Assembly: GCA_964035545.1 (NCBI GenBank) | Contig: OZ037773.1 | Location: 2,392,251 to 2,455,750, forward strand | Length of the DNA stretch: 63,500 nt | Reading direction: 5' to 3' | DNA from: Bugula neritina | Lineage: Eukaryota > Bryozoa > Gymnolaemata > Cheilostomatida > Bugulidae | In this document: positions 59,561 to 63,500 of the stretch, one piece after another | How the letters are laid out: every line of letters starts with the position of its first letter | How positions within the stretch are numbered: position 1 is the stretch's first letter | Made by a program: the position numbers and the translations under genes | Notes under the pieces: model-generated | What the model was told of the DNA's origin: nothing | The model's database searches: none | What the model saw: the letters and a program-made list of their open reading frames with translations, nothing else

Positions 59561-59879
59561 ACATAGCAAGAACGTAATGACACACACTATATGGTCTTAG
59601 CAGGTTCTGCTAATATTGAGAAAAGTTAACTGAATTTACAGTCGTAGAAAAATTCTGCAAATGTTTATTTTCATATTTTTTTTCTTATTTTAATCTTTAG
59701 AAGTTATTTTTTGTTGCATTTCTTATATTCAACTATCATATACAATAAAATCCACATTACTATACTCTCATACTGGTTAGAAGTTATGACAAGTTAGTTC
59801 AGAGTGATCAGTAATAATTTTTGCAGAAGCTTATTTCCAACAAAAATTAGAGCAGCATGGAACATTTATAAGTTCAGCT

Positions 59880-60120
59880 TTGAATATAACTTAGTTCAAC
59901 ATTGAGCATATCTAAGATTATCATTGAACAGAAATAAGATCATCATTACACATATATAATATCCCTATTGAGCATAAATAAGATCACCATTGAAAATATA
60001 TAAGCTCACCATTGAATATATATAATATCACTATTGAGCATAAATAAGATCACCATTGAACATATATAAGCTCACCATTGAACATATATAAGATCACCAT
60101 TGAACATAACTTGGCTCATT
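59880..60120. repeat. ~25-bp minisatellite
   Basis: Imperfect units of aagatcaccattgaacatat with alternating agatcacc/agctcacc; about nine copies. Confidence 0.88.
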
Positions 60121-60300
60121 GTGATAAATACAAAGATTCAACTTCACAACTCTTTATATCAACATTGATCTAACATACTATTCACTGTGAACAGTACCTG
60201 ACACTAATTTCTATTCACTGCTGGTCAATTTAGGAGCCAAAAAACGAGCTGTTTTAGTTGTCAGCTAATGTTCACTCTAACACTAATATTTCTCTCTGTG

Positions 60301-60410
60301 AACAAAGTCATGACTTATAATCAAACTAGGGCTGGTCCTAATTTTTTCTATGCTAAGCAAAAAGTAACTAGTAATGGAGTTACTACTTTCCCACTCGATA
60401 TGTAGATATT
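60301..60410 (+). pseudogene. PolB C-terminal tail, copy 4 (short)
   Basis: Resumes the Polinton unit at acaaagtcatgacttataat and ends GVTTFPLDM and TAG. Confidence 0.5.
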
Positions 60411-60668
60411 ATGCTGTTATCCCAAACATTGTGTATTTACTTTGATGTATAACAATGAATCGTATATTATTATTTTTTATTTTTAATCATTTTTTTTGCT
60501 CTTACAGTTATGGTGTTTTTACAAATGTATGGGTGTTGGTTGTGTATGACTTACTAAAAATAACCTACAATATAAAACTTCATACTTGGTCTTTTAGATT
60601 AAAAATATATATTATAATTGCACACTTCATTCCTTTGTCATAGACAGTTTAGTATCCAATTTTTCACA

Positions 60669-60989
60669 ATGTCTCTGCGCTTTAAAAGAAACTTTTCAAA
60701 ATTACAAAAGCTTCATAGGGCATCACCTCAAAACAAGAAAACCTTGCTTAAATCTGCTAATGGTGATTTAATTGGTGCACTTTGTGATTGTGCTTGCAAT
60801 ATAATTAGAGAAAATGTTCCTTTGAATTCAAAGCAGTTCAATAATTTTAGGCTGCATTATAAACAAATAAAAGCTCTCACTAATAAGTCAAGTGTCAAAA
60901 ATAAACAAAAAATCATTCAAAAAGGTGGATGTATTGGATTGCTGTTGAAACCTCTTGCTAAGATCTTGATGGGTAGACTTTTAAGTTGA
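60669..60989 (+). CDS. PX-like small basic Polinton protein, copy 7 (full-length)
   Basis: The only copy open from Met to the native stop: 106 codons. Basic N-terminus (MSLRFKRNFSKLQKLHRAS), central SANGDLIGALCDCACNII, a Lys-rich stretch and the hydrophobic end GCIGLLLKPLAKILMGRL. In related elements such proteins are virion core or membrane-lytic components. The GG before the tail could be a protease site, as cut by the adenovirus-type protease at 63.2 kb (inference). Start chosen because all copies share this ATG after caatttttcaca. Confidence 0.65.
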   Translation: MSLRFKRNFSKLQKLHRASPQNKKTLLKSANGDLIGALCDCACNIIRENVPLNSKQFNNFRLHYKQIKALTNKSSVKNKQKIIQKGGCIGLLLKPLAKILMGRLLS

Positions 60990-60993
60990 CATC

Positions 60994-61512
60994 ATAAAAA
61001 AGTATTACTTAATTGATGCATCAAAATATGAAATGCTTAAACAGCTGCTAGTGCTGAAAATGAAAAGCGACAAAATAATTCTGATATGTCTGCGCATCCA
61101 AATATTAAAAATGTAAAAGATATAGATCAAAAAATGGAAGAAACACTAAATAAATCAGATTTGACAGACTTTGAAAAGGTTGAAAAATACAATGCACTAC
61201 TAGAGAAATATATCAGAAACTTTGGGAATGCTCTTGAAACCTCAAAACCTGAAACAATCCTTTGTGAACCTGCTTCAAAAACTATAGATTTAAATAATAC
61301 CACAGAAAACAAAAGCAATAATCAGTTTCAATCTTTTGAAGAATCACTTGACAGTATTCCTATATCATACCGTTAAAAAGCTCGTAAATTGGTGGATTTC
61401 TTGAAAAACAACAACTCATTTTCTGTTAAACAAGATAACGAACTGCTTTACAAAAATCAAGTATTAAGAGGTTCAAATGTTAATCAATTAATTAATGATG
61501 CAGTACGAAACA
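60994..61512 (+). pseudogene. Polinton-associated HYP protein, copy 6
   Basis: ATA start, a 1-base deletion near 61,042, a TAA at 61,374-61,376, otherwise like copy 5 including the same fusion to the PolB/SANT segment at about 61,512. Confidence 0.6.
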
Positions 61513-62450
61513 AAAAAATAGAAATAGAAAACCTTGATGATGAATTTTTAAAGCTGTGGGCAAGATGCTTGCAAGGGCATTGAAGAGTGCTGCTATAGAG
61601 TGTGGCGAAAGTTTTACTCTGGGTGACAATACATTAACCTAACTGGCTAATTCACAGTTACAAGGTCGAGAAAGCAATTATTGCTCTGAATTCAAAAACC
61701 TATTTTTGTTTTGGAGATGAGGGTAACAAACTTAGTACAAAAAAAATAATGAAACGATGTAATGACATAAAAAAGAATTTTTAAATGTGCTAAATAACAA
61801 ATCTAGAATGCATGGAACAAATAGGGGAATTATGAGGCGCAACAACAAAGTCATGACTTATAATCAAACTAGGGCTGGTCCTAATTTTTTCTATGCTAAG
61901 CAAAAAGTAACTAGTAATGGAGTTACTACTTTCCCACTCGATATGTAGATATTATGCTGTTATCCCAAACATTGTGTATTTACTTTGATGTATAACAATG
62001 AATCGTATATTATTATTGAAGAGTGCTGCTATAGAGTGTGGCGAAAGTTTTACTCTGGGTGACAATACATTAACCTAACTGGCTTCACAGTTACAAGGTC
62101 GAGAAAGCAATTATTGCTCTGAATTCAAAAACCTATTTTTGTTTTGGAGATGAGGGTAACAAACTTAGTACAAAAAGAATAATGAAACGATGAAATGACA
62201 TAAAAAAGAATTTTTAAATGTGCTAAATAACAAATCTAGAATGCATGGAACAAATAGTGGAATTATGAGGCGCAACAACAAAGTCATGACTTATAATCAA
62301 ACTAGGGCTGGTCCTAATTTTTTCTACGCTAAGCAAAAAGTAACTAGTAATGGAGTTACTACTTTCCCACTCGATATGTAGATATTATGCTGTTATCCCA
62401 AACATTGTGTATTTACTTTGATGTATAAAAATGAATCGTATATTATTATT
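61513..62450 (+). repeat. SANT exon 3 + PolB tail, tandemly duplicated
   Basis: 61,582-62,016 and 62,018-62,450 are direct repeats of about 435 bp (gaagagtgctgctatagagt to cgtatattattatt), each with SANT exon-3 sequence and PolB tail. A third, 55-bp piece of the tail is at 62,637-62,696. Confidence 0.85.
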
Positions 62451-62696
62451 TTTTATCTTTAATCATTTTTTTGCTCTTACAATTATGGTGTTTTTACAAA
62501 TGTATGGGTGTTGGTTGTGTATGACTTACTAAAAATAAGCTACAATATAAAACTTCGTACTTGGTCTTTTAGATTAAAAATATATATTATAATTGCACAC
62601 TTCATTCCTTTGTCATAGACAGTTTAGTATCCAAAAGTAAAAAGTAACTAGTAATGGAGTTACTACTTTCCCACTCGATATGTAGATATTATGCTG
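62451..62696 (+). repeat. PX leader spacer and short PolB-tail piece
   Basis: Same AT-rich spacer as before PX, ending at gtttagtatccaa, then a second short piece of PolB tail ending atgctg at the join to the capsid gene. Confidence 0.65.
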
Positions 62697-63109
62697 CAAA
62701 ACAAACAAGAAGCAAAGATTGTTATTGTTGGATTAGCTAGTCACACAGCAAAAAACAGCTCATACCTCTACTCTCCATTCAAATTTGAAAATTATGATGT
62801 GTCCTCAGTAAACCTAACTGTAAATAGTCATAATGTACTAAACACTCCTTTGCAACTTAATTTTGGGAAAGATATCTATGTGCGTATCATAACCTCATGT
62901 CAGTATGTGATAAGAGCTTCATGAATGAGGGCAACAATATATCTGTGGAAGAGTTTAGAGAAAGTGTCTGCTTATTTGCTTTTGATAATACTCCTGATCA
63001 GTGTCATGGTGAAAGAATTTACTTGATTCTAACGTTTCGTAAGCCAACTGAAGAAACAATTAGCGTATTAGTGTACACAGAAACAGATGATCTGATTGAG
63101 ATTGATTAA
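62697..63109 (+). pseudogene. Polinton major capsid protein, C-terminal fragment
   Basis: First frame: IVIVGLASHTAKN, PFKFENYDVSSVNLTVNS, GKDIYVRI; second frame: NEGNNISVEEFRES, LFAFDNTPDQCHGERIYLIL and VLVYTETDDLIEID then TAA. Spacing and motifs fit the C-terminal part of double-jelly-roll capsid proteins of animal Polintons (the F54H12.2-like family, from memory). A frameshift lies near 62,895-62,910 and the N-terminal part is missing, replaced by a PolB-tail fragment. Confidence 0.75.
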
Positions 63110-63139
63110 GACTTGAGTAGCAACAAAAGCTTCAACATC

Positions 63140-63500
63140 ATGAACACTTTTTAACTGTTGGAAGTTTTGAGCAAAGACCTATTTTTGACAAAATTATTTC
63201 AATATGTTCTCCCATTAGACAAATTTATGCAGACCAAGTTTCCTTTCTCTTCATCAATTATATTCAACTATGATACTTCAGAAAAGTCAGGAAGCCACTG
63301 GGTGGCAGTGTTTATATCTGAAAAAGGAAAAATAAAATATTTTGATTCATCTGGCATTAAGCCTATTACAAAAGAACTATTGTCTAAAATTTGCTCTCTA
63401 TTAAACTTATGCCTCGTTTCAATTTAATCAGATTTCAAAGCAAATCTTTTGCTTGTGGACAATACTGTTTAATATTTTTGATGCTTCGAGCTAGAGGATT
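63140..63500 (+). pseudogene. Adenovirus-type cysteine protease (PRO), runs off window
   Basis: ATG at 63,140, TAA at 63,152-63,154 after four codons, then open: LFLTKLFQYVLPLD, SGSHWVAVFIS (catalytic His) and KIKYFDSSG (catalytic Asp). A frameshift near 63,400-63,417 precedes FQSKSFACGQYC (Gln and catalytic Cys) and LMLRARG. This Ulp1-like family matures capsid proteins in adenoviruses and Polintons. 31 bp downstream of the capsid gene. Two breaks mean it is inactive. Confidence 0.85.

Overview
The window is AT-rich, intron-bearing animal DNA, very probably from a marine invertebrate (lophotrochozoan-like, judged only from histone, phosphatase and repeat types). The evidence is spliced genes with GT/AG introns, a histone H2B with a 3' stem-loop, a purple acid phosphatase gene, a single-exon rhodopsin-type receptor, and many transposable elements (Polinton/Maverick, BEL/Pao, two Ty3/gypsy, Penelope-like, tRNA-derived SINEs, a MITE).

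Layout. (1) 1-18.07 kb and 49.5-63.5 kb are two mosaic clusters made of repeated, decayed pieces of a Polinton-like element: protein-primed DNA polymerase B (PolB), a small basic protein with a hydrophobic C-terminus (PX-like), a conserved protein of unknown function (HYP), integrase (IN), and at the far right a major capsid protein fragment (MCP) and an adenovirus-type protease (PRO). They are interleaved with BEL/Pao pol fragments, one Ty3/gypsy pol (5.76-7.95 kb), histone H2B ends, and exons of a SANT/Myb-type gene. The same breakpoints recur in several copies, so the composite formed first and was amplified afterwards. (2) 18.08-20.40 kb is a 5'-truncated Penelope-like element between TA-rich microsatellites, with a hammerhead-like motif behind its ORF. 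(3) 20.4-25.3 kb is repeat-rich intergenic DNA. (4) 25.4-30.9 kb is a 12-exon purple acid phosphatase gene, with a partial copy of its last four exons at 37.5-39.6 kb. (5) Between them a divergent H2B gene (34.19-34.57 kb) sits inside a ~0.95-kb-arm inverted repeat, followed by a MITE, a minisatellite and an 8-bp microsatellite. (6) 40.7-41.6 kb is a GPCR. (7) 42.8-46.5 kb is a GC-rich gypsy element with two LTRs and an internal deletion. (8) 46.5-49.5 kb is intergenic with SINE, inverted and tandem repeats.

The most striking item is a small four-exon minus-strand gene at 49,871-51,283. It has the promoter, 5' leader and first ~23 codons of an H2B gene, then a short linker and a SANT/Myb-like domain, and it ends in H2B 3'-flank sequence with a decayed histone stem-loop. 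Its frame is open across all four exons with good splice sites. A second copy runs off the left edge of the window. Exon 3 and exon 4 of this same gene type are also embedded in the Polinton pieces, where the exon-3 segment stands in place of the polymerase's catalytic motif-C region. H2B, the SANT gene, Polinton and BEL sequences have therefore recombined repeatedly here. All element genes seen carry stops, frameshifts or truncations except for short open stretches.
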